Shown piece by piece: positions 16,917 through 26,299 of a stretch of DNA of 51,603 nt. The notes beneath the pieces were generated by a model. That model was not told where the DNA came from, searched no databases, and saw only the letters and a program-made list of their open reading frames with translations. The first letter of the stretch is position 1; each line of letters opens with the position of its first letter. The stretch spans positions 1 through 51,603 of the forward strand of contig CAYPJU010000043.1 in NCBI GenBank assembly GCA_964411125.1, given 5' to 3'. The stretch is from JBFIHF01 sp964411125 (GTDB taxonomy: Bacteria; Myxococcota_A; Bradymonadia; Bradymonadales; Bradymonadaceae). The position numbers and the translations under genes were made by a program.

Positions 16917-19712
16917 ATGCATCGAATCCATCGCCGCATCGCGCTCGTCGCATTCGAGCGCGGACATCTCGCCGCCGAGGCGATGTGCGAAGCGATGGAG
17001 AGCGTCGGCGAGTCGATCGCCAGCGGAATGGAGACCGGCCTCGACCTGTGGTTCGAGAACGGCTGGCTCGACCAGGCTCAGATGGCCGAGGTCCTCAACG
17101 ACCTCGGAATCCTCCCCGAAATTCTGGTCACCACCTCTGCGTCTGCCGATCTCGACCCGTCTGCGACGGCACTTCGCCGGGCGACGGCGCCGGTTCCCGA
17201 CCCCGAGACCCGTGAGATCGAGACGCCCAACTTCGACTCGATCACGAGGACGCTGACGCCTCCGGCGGACGATGACCACCGATTTTCCAACGAGCCGACA
17301 CGCGCTCGGACCGTGGCACCCCTCCCTCGAGAGCCCGCACGCGCGGAACACCAGACCCTCGCGTGGGCGAAGAAGGAAGGGGGGAAGGTCGAAGAGATCA
17401 CCGCCGTACGCGGGCTCCATTCCGGCGAGCGTTACGTCGCGGGCAAGGTGTTGGGCAGCGGCGGAGGAGGGCAGGTCGTCCGCGCCTACGACCGGGTGCT
17501 CGCCCGAACGGTGGCGATGAAGATCCTCCCGTTGGATGCGGCAACCGACGCGAACCTTTCGGCCAGGTTCATGGCGGAGGCGCAGGCGACGGGGCAGTTG
17601 GAGCACCCCAACATCGTACCGATCTACGACTTCGGAAAGCTTCCGGGCGGTGAACTCTTCTACACGATGCGGGAGGTCCGGCGTCACTCGCTGCGCGACG
17701 CCCTCGAGGCCCTGCGTCGCGGGGACCCCCGCTACGTCGACGAGTACACGCTGGTGCGGCTGATCACGATCCTCCGGCAGGTCTCCCAGGCCGTCCATTA
17801 CGCCCACGTTCGAGGGGTGATCCACCGCGATCTCAAGCCCGACAACATCATGGTGGGAGACTACGGCGAGATCCTCGTGATGGACTGGGGCCTCGCCCGG
17901 ATTCTGGAGCGACCGGAGCGGAGAAACCTCGCCCGGACCGAGCCGGCCGCCGACGCGACACACACGCTCGGTACCCCCGCCTACATGCCGCCCGAACAGG
18001 CGCGCGGCGAGCTGGCCGAGGTCGACGAGCAGTCCGACGTGTATTCGCTGGGGGCGATCCTCTACGAGCTGCTGACCCTCGATCCCCCGTTCGTCGCGGA
18101 AGGGCCGGTCGCCACGATGGAGCGAGTCGTCGCGGGGAATCTCGCGGAGCCGCGAAGGCGCGCGCCGGACAGAGACATCCCGCCCGTGCTCGAACAGATG
18201 TGCTTGAGGGCGATGGCGCCTACGAAGGAAGATCGATTCGCGTCCGCCCGCGAGTTCGCCGAGGTGCTGGAGGATTGGATCGAGGGTCTGCAGCCGCGCG
18301 AAGCGGCGCGACGCACCGAGGCGGGGCGTCGTGCCGCGCAGCTCTACGAGGAACTGAGCGGCCGCATCGAAGTCTTGGAGCGGCAGTCGCGCGCGTTGGC
18401 CCGCGAGATCGACGGCTGGGAGCCGCTCGACGAAAAGCGGCGTCTCTGGGCGATTCAGGACGAGCGAGAGCAGGCGACGGTCGAACGGGGCCGCGCTTTC
18501 GGGGAAGCGATCTCGTGTTTCACGCAGGCCCTCGCCTACCAACCCAACGCGACGGCCGCGCGCCGTGGCCTCCTCAATCTCTACTGGCAACGGCTGGAGG
18601 AGGCACGGACGCTGAACCACACGGCGGATGCGATCTACTTCGAGGCGCTGGTGCGACAGTACGACGACGGTCGCTACGCCCGAATGCTCGACGGCTCAGC
18701 GGGGTTGGAGGTTCGCACCGATCCCGAGGGCGCGGACGTACGACTTCTGCGTCTGGAGGAAGTCGACCGCCGGCTGACGCCGGTCGAGGAGCGATCGCTC
18801 GGCATCACACCGCTCGAGGTCGCCGAGCTCTTGGACGGAAGCTACCTCGTCGAAATCTCGCACGGCGAGAAGCCGGCGATTCGCGTCCCCGTGAAGCTAG
18901 TCCGCGGGCGCTCGGAGGAGTTGAATCTGGTGCTCCCGTCGCGCGACCGCTTCTCGCTCGGTTTCGTCTACGTTCCCGCTGGCGAGTTCATCTCTGGCGG
19001 GGATCCGGACGCGTTCGACCCGCGGCCGCAGGAACGAGTCGAAGTGGGAGCGTTTCACTGTGCTCGCTTCCCCGTGACCTTTCGCGAGTATCTCGAATGG
19101 ATCGACGAGCTGTGGGCTTCCGATCCCGAGACGGCTCGTGAACGAGCGCCTCAGACCCGGGGTGAGGAAGGACTGCTCGTCCGTCGGGACGAAGAGCGCG
19201 GCGCCTGGGTCCCCGACGAGATTCTCATCGAGGGGCCCGCCCGCAAGATGTATCCCGTCGGAGAGGGGCACGAGTTCGAGATTCCGGTCGTCGGGATTCG
19301 CCACGAGGACGCGGTCGCCTTTTGCGCCTGGCGAAGTGCCCGCGACGGCCGGGCGTACCGGTTGCCGACGGAGCTGGAGCTCGAGAAAGCCGGGCGCGGT
19401 GTCGACGGCAGATTCTTCCCATGGGGGAACAACTTCGACCCGACGTTCTGCAAGATGCGCTTCTCGCGTCCCGACCTGCCGCAGTTGGAGCCGGTCGGGG
19501 TCTTCACCGCCGACGCGAGCCCCTACGGAGTCCGAGACCTGGCTGGCGGGGTACAAGAGTGGTGTCTGGGCCGAGAAGGCACGATCGATCAGCCGGTGAA
19601 GGGCGGGTCGTGGAATCAAGATCAAAGAGCGGGGAGGCTTGCGAGTAGAGTGCAGATCCTCGCCGCGGCGCGGTCAGCCGGCATCGGAATGCGGCTTGTA
19701 TATGACCACTGA
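16917..19712 (+). CDS. Ser/Thr protein kinase fused to FGE/SUMF1-like domain
   Basis: A 931-residue protein. The N-terminal 165 residues are not recognised. The Hanks-type kinase domain spans about 170-460, with the glycine loop GSGGGG (180-185), Lys202, HRDLKPDN (303-310) and DWG (323-325) in place of DFG. All catalytic residues are present. A helical linker and a PEGA-like beta segment (about 600-680) follow. The C terminus (about 683-931) is a formylglycine-generating-enzyme/SUMF1-like domain (YVPAGEF, YRLPTELELEKAGRG, GVRDLAGGVQEW, GGSW). No membrane segment is seen. In such fusions the FGE-like part is usually thought to bind rather than oxidise. Its place after murA hints at cell-wall control (inference). 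Confidence 0.88.
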   Translation: MHRIHRRIALVAFERGHLAAEAMCEAMESVGESIASGMETGLDLWFENGWLDQAQMAEVLNDLGILPEILVTTSASADLDPSATALRRATAPVPDPETREIETPNFDSITRTLTPPADDDHRFSNEPTRARTVAPLPREPARAEHQTLAWAKKEGGKVEEITAVRGLHSGERYVAGKVLGSGGGGQVVRAYDRVLARTVAMKILPLDAATDANLSARFMAEAQATGQLEHPNIVPIYDFGKLPGGELFYTMREVRRHSLRDALEALRRGDPRYVDEYTLVRLITILRQVSQAVHYAHVRGVIHRDLKPDNIMVGDYGEILVMDWGLARILERPERRNLARTEPAADATHTLGTPAYMPPEQARGELAEVDEQSDVYSLGAILYELLTLDPPFVAEGPVATMERVVAGNLAEPRRRAPDRDIPPVLEQMCLRAMAPTKEDRFASAREFAEVLEDWIEGLQPREAARRTEAGRRAAQLYEELSGRIEVLERQSRALAREIDGWEPLDEKRRLWAIQDEREQATVERGRAFGEAISCFTQALAYQPNATAARRGLLNLYWQRLEEARTLNHTADAIYFEALVRQYDDGRYARMLDGSAGLEVRTDPEGADVRLLRLEEVDRRLTPVEERSLGITPLEVAELLDGSYLVEISHGEKPAIRVPVKLVRGRSEELNLVLPSRDRFSLGFVYVPAGEFISGGDPDAFDPRPQERVEVGAFHCARFPVTFREYLEWIDELWASDPETARERAPQTRGEEGLLVRRDEERGAWVPDEILIEGPARKMYPVGEGHEFEIPVVGIRHEDAVAFCAWRSARDGRAYRLPTELELEKAGRGVDGRFFPWGNNFDPTFCKMRFSRPDLPQLEPVGVFTADASPYGVRDLAGGVQEWCLGREGTIDQPVKGGSWNQDQRAGRLASRVQILAAARSAGIGMRLVYDH

Positions 19713-20175
19713 CCACGGCGAGGACAGTTGGTGGGATAGGACTCGGCGCGTTCGAAGGAAGGGGATCGCGCGCGCCGAGCCGCTGGTATGTTCATGGCCG
19801 AGGGTTTGCGGATTTGACCTCGGCGCGAGGTTGTTCTCGTCCCCAGTGCCGACTGAAACCAGTCTCCACTGACGATGCATGTACAATACGCTTCGAATGT
19901 GCCATTTCCGTGCAAGGAGCCCGACCATTGTGGTGAATTATCGTTCACCAATCGGCGATTAGCCTCAGGTCGGCATCTGCCGGGGACTTCCGAGTCGTAC
20001 CGTTCCGGTGTGGCTGCCTGACCGAACTATCCATCGAAGCAACTTCGCCGGCTATGAACTCAATCTGGTGCCAGCAGCGATCGGGTCCAGTCGGTTTTCG
20101 AAATCGTCGGGCGGCCGACAATGCTGCGGCGACATCGGCCAGTAATCATGCGGTTACGAAGGTTTATTCCCGTGA
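19713..20175. other. 463-bp convergent intergenic region, no gene seen
   Basis: This lies between the kinase-FGE stop and the yifB stop. It is somewhat richer in A+T than its surroundings and has no convincing reading frame. The only clear structure is the inverted repeat at 19931-19950. Confidence 0.6.
19931..19950. promoter_or_regulatory. Perfect 7-bp inverted repeat, orphan
   Basis: TGGTGAA, six bases, then TTCACCA. The symmetry resembles an operator, but both neighbouring genes end towards it, so its target is unclear. It could instead be a weak terminator hairpin. Confidence 0.4.
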
Positions 20176-21711
20176 TCACTCCCGGTCGAGGGACCGGTAG
20201 CCAACCGCTTCTGCCAGGTGTTCCACCTCGACGTTCGGGCTCTGTGAGAGATCCGCGATCGTCCGCGCGACCTTGAGGATGCGGTCGTAGGCACGCGCGC
20301 TCATACCGAGCTGATCGACGACCCGCTCCAGCAGATCGTGGCCGGCCGAGTCGAGCTGACAGTGCTCTCGCAATGCCGACGGTGGCATCTGCCCGTTGCA
20401 GTGGATCGAGTCTCCCTCGAAGCGGCGGCGCTGGACTTCGCGCGCACGCTGGACGCGTTCCCGGACAACCTCCGAGCGCTCGCCGCGCGTCGCCGCCTTC
20501 AAGTTTCTGTAGGGAACGGCGGGCACTTCGACCTGGATGTCGATGCGGTCCATCAGGGGGCCCGAGATGCGGTTTCGGTAACGCTGGACCATCTCGGCGC
20601 TGCAGGAGCACCGTTTGATCTCGTCGTTGCCGAAGTAGCCGCACGGGCACGGGTTCATCGCAGCGACGAGCATGATGCTCGCAGGATAGGTGAGCGTCAT
20701 GAGGCTGCGACTCACGGTGACGATGCCGTCCTCGAGCGGCTGCCTCATCACCTCGAGGACGTTTCGACGAAACTCGGGGAGCTCGTCGAGGAAGAGGACG
20801 CCGTTGTGGGCGAGGCTGATCTCGCCGGGGCGGGGGATCCCGGCGCCGCCTCCGATGATTCCCACGTCGCTGATCGTGTGGTGCGGGCTCCGAAACGGCC
20901 TCCGGCGGAGCAGGGCGACGCCGTCGGGGAGTTGCCCGGTGACGCTGTAGACCTTGGTGGTTTCGAGGGACTCCTCGAACGACATCAGGGGCAGGATCGT
21001 GGGCATGCGCTTGGCCAGCATCGATTTCCCGGACCCGGGTGGGCCGACGAGGAGGACGTTGTGACCCCCCGCCGCCGCGACCTCGAGCGCTCGCTTCGCA
21101 CCCTCCTGGCCTGCGACCTCCTCGAAGTCGACCTCGTAGTCGGCATGGAGCGACTCGTCGTCGTCCAGCGTCGCCGGCGTGATCTCGCGCATCCCGCGGA
21201 AGAACGACGTGACTTCTGTGAGGTGGGAAACGGGGATGACTTCCAGCTCGCTGACGACCGAGGCCTCGCGCGCGTTGCCGTCTGGCACGACGATCCCGCG
21301 CAGCCCCGCGTCGCGGGCGAGGACGGCGAGCGGAAGCACGCCGCGGACGGGGCGCACGGCTCCGTCGAGGCTGAGCTCGCCCACGATCAGGAAGTCGTCG
21401 ATCGCCCCATGTGCCCCCTCGGGAGGGAGCCAGCCCCTCGCCACGAGGACTCCGACCGCCATCGACAGATCGAAGGCGGTCCCGTCCTTACGGATCGAGG
21501 CAGGGGCGAGGTTGATGGTCACCTTGCTGACGGGGAAATCGAGCCCCGAGTTCTCGAACGCTGCCGGGAGCCGCAGGCGCGATTCGCGTACGGCGCCGTC
21601 GGGCAGACCGACGATGTTGACGTTGGAGAGCCCGATGGCGAGGTCGACCTCGACTTCGACGGGGTAGGCGTCGACGCCGAGGACGGCGCCGGAGTGAATT
21701 TTCGCAAGCAT
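20176..21711 (-). CDS. yifB: YifB/ComM-family Mg-chelatase-like AAA+ ATPase
   Basis: This 511-residue AAA+ protein is from the ComM family. In naturally competent bacteria ComM acts as a hexameric helicase that promotes branch migration of incoming DNA. An N-terminal Lon-protease-like domain (1-170) precedes the AAA+ module, with Walker A GPPGSGKS at 223-230, Walker B GVLFLDE at about 304-310 and the Cys-rich CPCGYFG motif after it. The C-terminal Mg-chelatase helical domain is complete. It is the last gene of a long minus-strand run, 138 bp after the epimerase gene. Confidence 0.93.
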   Translation of the reverse strand: MLAKIHSGAVLGVDAYPVEVEVDLAIGLSNVNIVGLPDGAVRESRLRLPAAFENSGLDFPVSKVTINLAPASIRKDGTAFDLSMAVGVLVARGWLPPEGAHGAIDDFLIVGELSLDGAVRPVRGVLPLAVLARDAGLRGIVVPDGNAREASVVSELEVIPVSHLTEVTSFFRGMREITPATLDDDESLHADYEVDFEEVAGQEGAKRALEVAAAGGHNVLLVGPPGSGKSMLAKRMPTILPLMSFEESLETTKVYSVTGQLPDGVALLRRRPFRSPHHTISDVGIIGGGAGIPRPGEISLAHNGVLFLDELPEFRRNVLEVMRQPLEDGIVTVSRSLMTLTYPASIMLVAAMNPCPCGYFGNDEIKRCSCSAEMVQRYRNRISGPLMDRIDIQVEVPAVPYRNLKAATRGERSEVVRERVQRAREVQRRRFEGDSIHCNGQMPPSALREHCQLDSAGHDLLERVVDQLGMSARAYDRILKVARTIADLSQSPNVEVEHLAEAVGYRSLDRE

Positions 21712-21849
21712 GAGAGACTCCGAGAACGGTTGATTGGTCTCTTCCGTTATCGGCAGCGGCCGCGATGCGTTGCGAAAAAAGTGGTCGAAGGGGCGGAAGC
21801 CGAAGTTCCGTGGGGGGCTCAGCGAGTTGTCGTCTGCGGCGTCTGCGTC

Positions 21850-22749
21850 TCAGCGGGCCAGGAGAGCCTCGAGCGCCGGCCCGATGTTTCGGTGGGCGAA
21901 CTGAAACGTGGAGTTCTCGAGTTTCTGCGGGATCGCGCGCTGGCCGCTCAGCAGGGTCTGCTCTCCCATCTCTCCCATCGCGAGTTTCACGGCGAACTTC
22001 GGCAGCGGGATCGCTGTCGGCCGGGAGAGCGCATCGCCGAGCTCGTCGACGAACTGCGCGTTGGTGACCGGGTTTGGAGCGGTGACGTTGACGGGGCCTT
22101 CGAGCGAATCTTCGTCGACGGCAAAGAGGAGCGCCATGACCAGGTCGTCGAGCGTGATCCAGGGGAAGTACTGCTCGCCGGAGCCGATCGGGCCACCGAG
22201 TCCCATCTTGAACGCGGGGAGCATTTTCGCGAGGGCGCCTCCGTCGGGGTGGAGGACGATGCCGATGCGCGGGTGGACGACACGGATTCCCGCGGCCCGT
22301 GCGGGGTCGGCCGCCTTTTCCCATGCCACGCAGACGCTCGCCAGGAAGTCGTCCCCCGGCTCCGAACTCTCGGTGAGGACGGCGCCTGCTCGGTCGCCGT
22401 AGTAGCCGACCGCAGAGGCGGAGACGAGGGTTCCTGGCCCGTCCTGCATCGAGGCGAGGGTCCTCGCGATCAGGCTCGTCCCATCGACCCGAGACTTCAT
22501 GATGCGTCGCTTCTTCTCCTCGGTCCAGCGGAGGCCGAAGAGCGACTCGCCGGCGAGGTGTACCACGGCGTCGACGCCGCGGAGCCGCTCAGCTTCGATC
22601 GTGCCCTCGGAAGGGCTCCACTGCATCTGGCCGGGGCCCGGGGTGCTGCGCGTGATCTGCAGAACCTCGCGTCCCTGAGAACGCGCCACTTCGGTGAGCC
22701 GCGAGCCCACGAAACCGGTGGCTCCGGTGATTGCGATCGACTGTTTCAC
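21850..22749 (-). CDS. TIGR01777-family NAD(P)-dependent epimerase
   Basis: A 299-residue short-chain dehydrogenase/reductase-like protein related to E. coli YfcH. The N-terminal Rossmann motif GATGFVG binds NAD(P). VHLAGE, SASAVGYYGDR and the C-terminal DUF1731 region are typical of TIGR01777. The substrate is unknown. I chose the GTG at 22749 because GTGA overlaps the upstream stop and places GATGFVG just after the start, as in relatives. The in-frame ATG at 22797 would run back into the previous gene. Confidence 0.88.
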   Translation of the reverse strand: MKQSIAITGATGFVGSRLTEVARSQGREVLQITRSTPGPGQMQWSPSEGTIEAERLRGVDAVVHLAGESLFGLRWTEEKKRRIMKSRVDGTSLIARTLASMQDGPGTLVSASAVGYYGDRAGAVLTESSEPGDDFLASVCVAWEKAADPARAAGIRVVHPRIGIVLHPDGGALAKMLPAFKMGLGGPIGSGEQYFPWITLDDLVMALLFAVDEDSLEGPVNVTAPNPVTNAQFVDELGDALSRPTAIPLPKFAVKLAMGEMGEQTLLSGQRAIPQKLENSTFQFAHRNIGPALEALLAR

Positions 22750-23510
22750 TGTTCCTCGGGCCAGTAGCGGGCGTGGTTCTGGATGACGTTCTTGCACGTG
22801 GTGGAGCCGGGGACGCGGACCATGTCGAACGTCGACTTGTCGGGGTCCGGATGGGGCCGCGACCTGGGGCTCGACGTGAGGAACCGGCTGGTGGCGTCGA
22901 GGACTTCCTGTTGCGCCTTCCAGTCGACCCGGCCGCGGATACGGTCGCCGGAGGGGGCGAGCGTGCCGTCGAAGGAGTTCCAGGTGCGCTGGACGACTCG
23001 GATTTCACCGTCCACCACGCCGACGATGCGGACCGTGACGCCGGGGTGACCGTCGCCGTCCTGATCGAGCACCGTCTCGGCATCGACTTCCGTCGGGAGC
23101 GGGTCGCTCCAAGGCTGGTCGAGGCGCGCGCCGAGCACGTCGACGGTGCGGCGGGCCTGCAGGCGTCTACCGTCGAACGTCGCTTTTCGCTTCTTCGGTC
23201 CGATGACGTCCACCATCGCCTGCGGGACGATGGTCCGGAACTTGTCGGTAGGGCCGTCGATCCGAACCCAACACGCTTCGTTGCGCAGGGTGACGGCATC
23301 GCCCGACTGCTCCACGCGGACGAGCGAATAGAGCCGCGAGGTACTCTCGACCTCGCCCATCACGGGGATTTTCGAGAGAGACGTCGTCTCCATCACCTTC
23401 GCCCATGTGCCGCTGATGTTCGGGGCGGACTGCTGGGCGTCGGGCTCGGAACCGTGGGGCAGGGCGACGAGCAACGTAGTGAGGGCGGCGGCCGCGAGCG
23501 AGCGCTTCAC
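22746..23510 (-). CDS. Hypothetical secreted protein
   Basis: 254 residues from the GTG at 23510, which overlaps the HD-domain gene's stop (GTGA). The N terminus (MKRSLAAAALTTLLVALPHG) is a clear signal peptide without a lipobox. After NISGTWA the mature part is beta-rich with an aspartate-rich turn (VLDQDGDGHPGVTVRI). I do not recognise a family. The FDGRRL and RTWNSFDG segments look lipocalin-like at most. Periplasmic or secreted, function unknown, embedded in the corA-yifB run. Confidence 0.65.
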   Translation of the reverse strand: MKRSLAAAALTTLLVALPHGSEPDAQQSAPNISGTWAKVMETTSLSKIPVMGEVESTSRLYSLVRVEQSGDAVTLRNEACWVRIDGPTDKFRTIVPQAMVDVIGPKKRKATFDGRRLQARRTVDVLGARLDQPWSDPLPTEVDAETVLDQDGDGHPGVTVRIVGVVDGEIRVVQRTWNSFDGTLAPSGDRIRGRVDWKAQQEVLDATSRFLTSSPRSRPHPDPDKSTFDMVRVPGSTTCKNVIQNHARYWPEEQ

Positions 23511-24817
23511 GCGATCACTCCGGCGACCCGGACCAGCTCGTCTCGTATTTCGGGAATCACACACAGGCGCACGATCTTGTAGGCATCTTTTCCGAGGAGA
23601 TGGACGATGTCGCTCACCTCCTCGATCGGCCGGACGTCCCCCTCGTTGTCGACGATCGGGATATGGGCTGCCGAAGTCTCTGCCGAAGGATCATAGGGAC
23701 GATAGGGCGTATCGGAAGCTCGATCGACGAGAACGGAGTATTTCGGATCGAAACCGCCCGCCCGAGCGATCTCTCTCGCGCGGTCGATGAGACGAGCGAT
23801 CGAGACCGCATCGAGGGGGTCGAGTTGCAGCGTCTTGTAGAGGCGTCGATCGAGCAGGCCGGACGAAAGGCGCGCGAGAATCGGGTCGGGCTCGTGGCGC
23901 CATCTCTTGAGGGCGACCCAGATGTCGGAATCGTCGAGCGCTATGTGTTCTTCGGCGGTGATCGCCGAGCCGGTGAGGAGCCTCGCGACCATCGGCTCCA
24001 CCGGGTTCGCGAAGTCGTACTCGGACTCGATCAGTTCCCGGGCGCGCGCCAGGACCGCCTCCAGCATTTTCTCGGCGGCGCGGACTGCCTTGTGAAGGTA
24101 GACCTGCTTGAACATGTGAAAGCGCGCCATCAGGTAGCCTTCGACCGCCTCGCGGGCGCGCTGGTTCACGGCGAGGCGGCGGCTGACGCCCCCGTCGGAG
24201 GTCGTCCCCTCGTAGATCTGGAACATCGAGAGGATGCGTTCGAAGTCGTAGACGCCGATCTTCACGCCGGTCGCCAGACCATCGCGAAGGATGTAGTCGA
24301 GCCGGTCGGCGTCGAGCTGCGACGACACGATGTCGAGCAGCACCCGCCGGTCGCGGGGGAATTCCCCACGTGGGCCGAAGTACTTGCCGACGCGCCCCGG
24401 AAGTGAGGGGTCCGCCTCGGTCATGATCCGATGGAAATCACCCGCCTCGTCTTCGACGAGGAGCCGGGAGTAGTCCTCGTGAGCGACGCCGGAGACCGCT
24501 TCGATGGCGTGGCTGAACGGACCGTGGCCCACGTCGTGCAGCGCCGCCGCGCAGAGCACCTCCAGGCGATCGTCGTCGTCGAGATCGAGGACGTGGCAGA
24601 TACGCCGCGCGACGTGCAATACCCCCAGGGAGTGCGCAAAGCGGCTGTGCTCGGCGCCGTGGTAGACGAGGTTCGCGAAGCCGAGCTGGCGGATGCGGCG
24701 CAGGCGTTGGAACGCCGACGTCTGGATCAGCGCGAAGATGATGCGTTCGACGTCGTCACTCTGCTCGAACGCGATGATGTCGTGCACCGGATCGCGGAAG
24801 AGTTTGGGTCGCATCAT
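23507..24817 (-). CDS. HD-domain phosphohydrolase (dGTPase/SAMHD1-like)
   Basis: A 436-residue cytoplasmic metal-dependent phosphohydrolase related to YwfO/dGTPase-type proteins. The HD signature is complete: His62 in HSRFAHSLG, His94-Asp95 in ALHDVGHGPFSH, and the Asp of SSQLDADRLDYILRD at about 169-171. FQRLRRIRQLG near the N terminus is the typical SAMHD1-like lead-in. It probably hydrolyses dNTPs or a related nucleotide; the exact substrate cannot be told. Start Met1 or Met2. It begins 12 bp after the upstream lipoprotein's stop. Confidence 0.88.
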   Translation of the reverse strand: MMRPKLFRDPVHDIIAFEQSDDVERIIFALIQTSAFQRLRRIRQLGFANLVYHGAEHSRFAHSLGVLHVARRICHVLDLDDDDRLEVLCAAALHDVGHGPFSHAIEAVSGVAHEDYSRLLVEDEAGDFHRIMTEADPSLPGRVGKYFGPRGEFPRDRRVLLDIVSSQLDADRLDYILRDGLATGVKIGVYDFERILSMFQIYEGTTSDGGVSRRLAVNQRAREAVEGYLMARFHMFKQVYLHKAVRAAEKMLEAVLARARELIESEYDFANPVEPMVARLLTGSAITAEEHIALDDSDIWVALKRWRHEPDPILARLSSGLLDRRLYKTLQLDPLDAVSIARLIDRAREIARAGGFDPKYSVLVDRASDTPYRPYDPSAETSAAHIPIVDNEGDVRPIEEVSDIVHLLGKDAYKIVRLCVIPEIRDELVRVAGVIA

Positions 24818-24829
24818 CTCGCCTTCCTC

Positions 24830-25540
24830 TCAGTCCCAACCGTATCGACGGCTCCGATCCCGGTGACGTTTGTCCATCCCGAGGAGGTACTCGATCGCGT
24901 CGAGCGCGAACTCGCCCGCAGTGAAGGTTCCCTCCAGTCCGAACCCGAACATCGGCGAGTTCCCTTCCCAGACGTACGGATTGAGGCTCCCGGGCATCCG
25001 GGTGGTGGCGCGGAACGGGGCGGAACCAGCACCGAAGTAGAGCCGCGTGCCTACGCCGTTGTAGCGATAGTAGGCGAGGCCGATGTCGAACCACCACTCG
25101 TGCAGCTTCATGAAGTCGGACTCGGCCCCGAGCCAGATCTCGAGGCTCTCGCGATGGCGCATCTTTCCGGGGTAGCCGACTCCGCCGTCCTTGATGTCCC
25201 AGACACTGAAGACGGGGACGTCGAGGCGCCATAGCCGGCGCTCGCGGATCAGCTCGTCCCGATCGTCGTTGCCGTTCTCGTCCATGAACCGCAGGTGCCG
25301 GTAGTTGGCCTCGAACGGGATCCCGAGGCGAAAGTAGCGGAAGTCGAAGACGGCACCGAGCCGCAGGTTGTGCCCGGGGCCCGAGATCTCGATCTCGCGG
25401 CCGTCGTCGCGTTGGAACGTGTAGTCGTGGCGCGTGTAGCGGTATCCGACCGTGCACCCGGAGGCGATCACGGCGAAGAGCGCCAGAGCGGCGAGGAACG
25501 CGCCCGAAGCGTGCGACCGATGGGAAACGCGGTCGGTCAT
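24830..25540 (-). CDS. Outer-membrane-type lipoprotein, beta-rich
   Basis: 236 residues. The ATG at 25540 overlaps the upstream stop (ATGA), placing a lipoprotein signal at the N terminus with Cys29 (VIASGC). The mature part alternates aromatic and polar residues (FDFRYFRLG, WWFDIGLAYYRYNG, SPMFGFGLEG), suggesting a small beta-barrel or outer-membrane-associated beta protein. No family is recognised. It is probably functionally linked to the barrel-like protein just upstream, with which it is translationally coupled. Confidence 0.7.
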   Translation of the reverse strand: MTDRVSHRSHASGAFLAALALFAVIASGCTVGYRYTRHDYTFQRDDGREIEISGPGHNLRLGAVFDFRYFRLGIPFEANYRHLRFMDENGNDDRDELIRERRLWRLDVPVFSVWDIKDGGVGYPGKMRHRESLEIWLGAESDFMKLHEWWFDIGLAYYRYNGVGTRLYFGAGSAPFRATTRMPGSLNPYVWEGNSPMFGFGLEGTFTAGEFALDAIEYLLGMDKRHRDRSRRYGWD

Positions 25541-26295
25541 TTCGCGATGGTGAAGCCGATGCCGAACCACGCGTCGGGGAGGTCGCCCGCGAAGCCCGTC
25601 GCACCGAACGCATCGATGACGACCGTGTCGCTCGTCCGGTAGCTGAGGGCGAGGAGCGTACCGAGGGCGGTCTCTTTCTGTTCGGCGAGGACGCCGAAGC
25701 CCTCGACGGAGACGCCGAAGTCGCCGAAACCGTAGCTGACGGCGAGGGCGAGAGGGTAGAAGAACTCCCTCAGTTCGGAGTCGGGGTCGGAGCTCGGCCC
25801 GACCGTGACACCTCCGTTGACCCCGATCGTGAGGTCGCCAGGCGAGATGGCGAGGAGGCCGAGCGCGCCGTAGTCGGACTGCGCGAAGATCGTCGTGTCA
25901 CCGCTCTTGGTAGCGATGTCGAAGAACGGCATCGCGCCTAGCGCGAGCCAGTCGTTCACTTCACCCGCGACCTTGGCCGAGAACTGAAGCGCTCCGAGGG
26001 TGGAGTCCGCTTCGCGCAGACCGATGCTGGGGGTGGGGAGCCCCGCGCGAAACTCGAAGTACTCGGTGATCCCCGTGCGAACCATCAGCGGCATCTCGAG
26101 CCGCGATTCGTCGTCCTGTCGGGCGAACTGCGCGCCGATCTCGAGCTGTCCCGCGCCGGCGGGGACCGTCGCGGGCGCGGCAAAGAATGTCGGACGGTCG
26201 GGGTTGGCGACGACTTTCGCGGCGTCCTCTTGAGCGAACCCTTCCGATGAGACGAGCAGTGCGAAAGCGATTATAGCAATCGGTGTGGACTTCAT
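25537..26295 (-). CDS. Putative outer-membrane beta-barrel (Phenol_MetA_deg-like)
   Basis: 252 residues with a signal peptide ending near EGFAQ. The mature sequence begins NPDRPTFFAAPATVPAGAGQLEIG, and the alternating strands that follow resemble the family of small outer-membrane proteins near phenol and aromatic degradation genes (transporter-like barrels). The final residues FGIGFTIAK fit a barrel C terminus. It overlaps the next gene by 4 bp and starts 4 bp after the SAM-hydroxide gene's stop. Transport substrate unknown. Confidence 0.7.
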   Translation of the reverse strand: MKSTPIAIIAFALLVSSEGFAQEDAAKVVANPDRPTFFAAPATVPAGAGQLEIGAQFARQDDESRLEMPLMVRTGITEYFEFRAGLPTPSIGLREADSTLGALQFSAKVAGEVNDWLALGAMPFFDIATKSGDTTIFAQSDYGALGLLAISPGDLTIGVNGGVTVGPSSDPDSELREFFYPLALAVSYGFGDFGVSVEGFGVLAEQKETALGTLLALSYRTSDTVVIDAFGATGFAGDLPDAWFGIGFTIAK

Positions 26296-26299
26296 CGGG

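Noticed and set aside
16008..18620. An 870-codon open frame on the minus strand
   Set aside because: Antisense to murA and the kinase gene, both of which have clear motifs; its composition (Arg/Leu/Val) is typical of a shadow frame.
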